NCBI GenBank assembly: GCA_031550455.1
Contig: JAVBOQ010000088.1
Span: forward strand, 1-6,150
Direction of reading: 5' to 3'
Length of the DNA: 6,150 nt
From: Avichristensenella sp031550455
GTDB taxonomy: Bacteria; Bacillota; Clostridia; Christensenellales; Aristaeellaceae
Position numbers and translations under genes: made by a program. Below, piece after piece: positions 6,107 to 6,150 of the stretch; within the stretch, counting starts at the first letter, position 1; the number at the start of each line of letters is the position of its first letter. The notes beneath the pieces were generated by a model, which was not told where the DNA came from, ran no database searches, and saw only the letters and a list, made by a program, of their open reading frames with translations.

Positions 6107-6150
6107 GCTGATCACGTATCCTTTCCTGCAGTCGCGTCTTGGCGCGGTAG
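6099..6150 (-). CDS. C-terminal end of a probable ECF sigma factor (partial)
   Basis: On the minus strand a frame open from the window edge encodes YRAKTRLQERIRDQHE and stops at TGA (complement of 6099-6101). The YRA-K-RLQE pattern resembles the tail of region 4.2 in ECF sigma factors, where an xxRAxxxLxE helix closes the promoter-recognising domain. The position fits too: anti-sigma genes of the zinc-finger type normally follow their sigma factor, often with overlapping ends, and here the overlap is 8 nt. Only 16 residues are visible, so the call rests on context plus a short pattern. The other forward frames on this strand are either the extended anti-sigma frame or a frame ending at a TGA just upstream. 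Confidence 0.55.
   Translation of the reverse strand, partial: YRAKTRLQERIRDQHE
6119..6124 (-). promoter_or_regulatory. Ribosome binding site of the anti-sigma gene, inside the sigma reading frame
   Basis: AAAGGA on the minus strand lies 12 nt before the ATG at 6106 and decides between that start and the GTG at 6115. It is embedded in the last codons of the upstream gene, as expected for coupled translation. Confidence 0.6.

Overview
The window looks like chromosomal core-genome DNA from a GC-rich member of the Bacillota, most likely Clostridia. The evidence is the gene order Asp23/YloU - FakA (YloV) - RecG, which resembles the yloU-yloV-(sdaAB-sdaAA)-recG run of Bacillus subtilis, together with strong Shine-Dalgarno sequences and a TTG start. 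A finer placement, such as Christensenellales-like, would be a guess.

Layout, left to right. (1) Positions 1-220, minus strand: the N-terminus of an exported protein of unknown function, cut by the window edge. (2) Positions 221-463: a 243-bp divergent intergenic region. It holds two back-to-back sigma-A-type promoters, each with a 17-bp spacer, an imperfect inverted repeat just upstream of the rightward promoter, and a stem-loop at the predicted 5' end of the rightward mRNA. (3) Positions 464-5263, plus strand: a compact operon of four genes, yloU (Asp23 family), fakA, an exported DUF3298-like protein and recG. The gaps are 23, 33 and 4 nt, and no internal terminator was seen. (4) Positions 5282-6150, minus strand and convergent with recG: a zinc-finger transmembrane anti-sigma factor, preceded by the last 16 codons of what looks like its ECF sigma factor. 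The two reading frames overlap by 8 nt.

How the genes fit together. FakA is the ATP-dependent kinase of exogenous fatty-acid incorporation. Its FakB partner is not in the window. YloU is its usual operon neighbour. RecG is a replication-fork and recombination helicase. The DUF3298 gene sits where B. subtilis has the serine dehydratase genes. DUF3298 is also the extracellular domain type of the anti-sigma factor RsiV, and a separate sigma/anti-sigma pair lies 2 kb away, so an envelope-stress link is conceivable but unproven. I found no mobile element, CRISPR array, RNA gene or convincing new system. The most useful second looks are the sigma/anti-sigma locus at the right edge, with its distinct base composition and unrecognised sensor domain, and the DUF3298 insertion.
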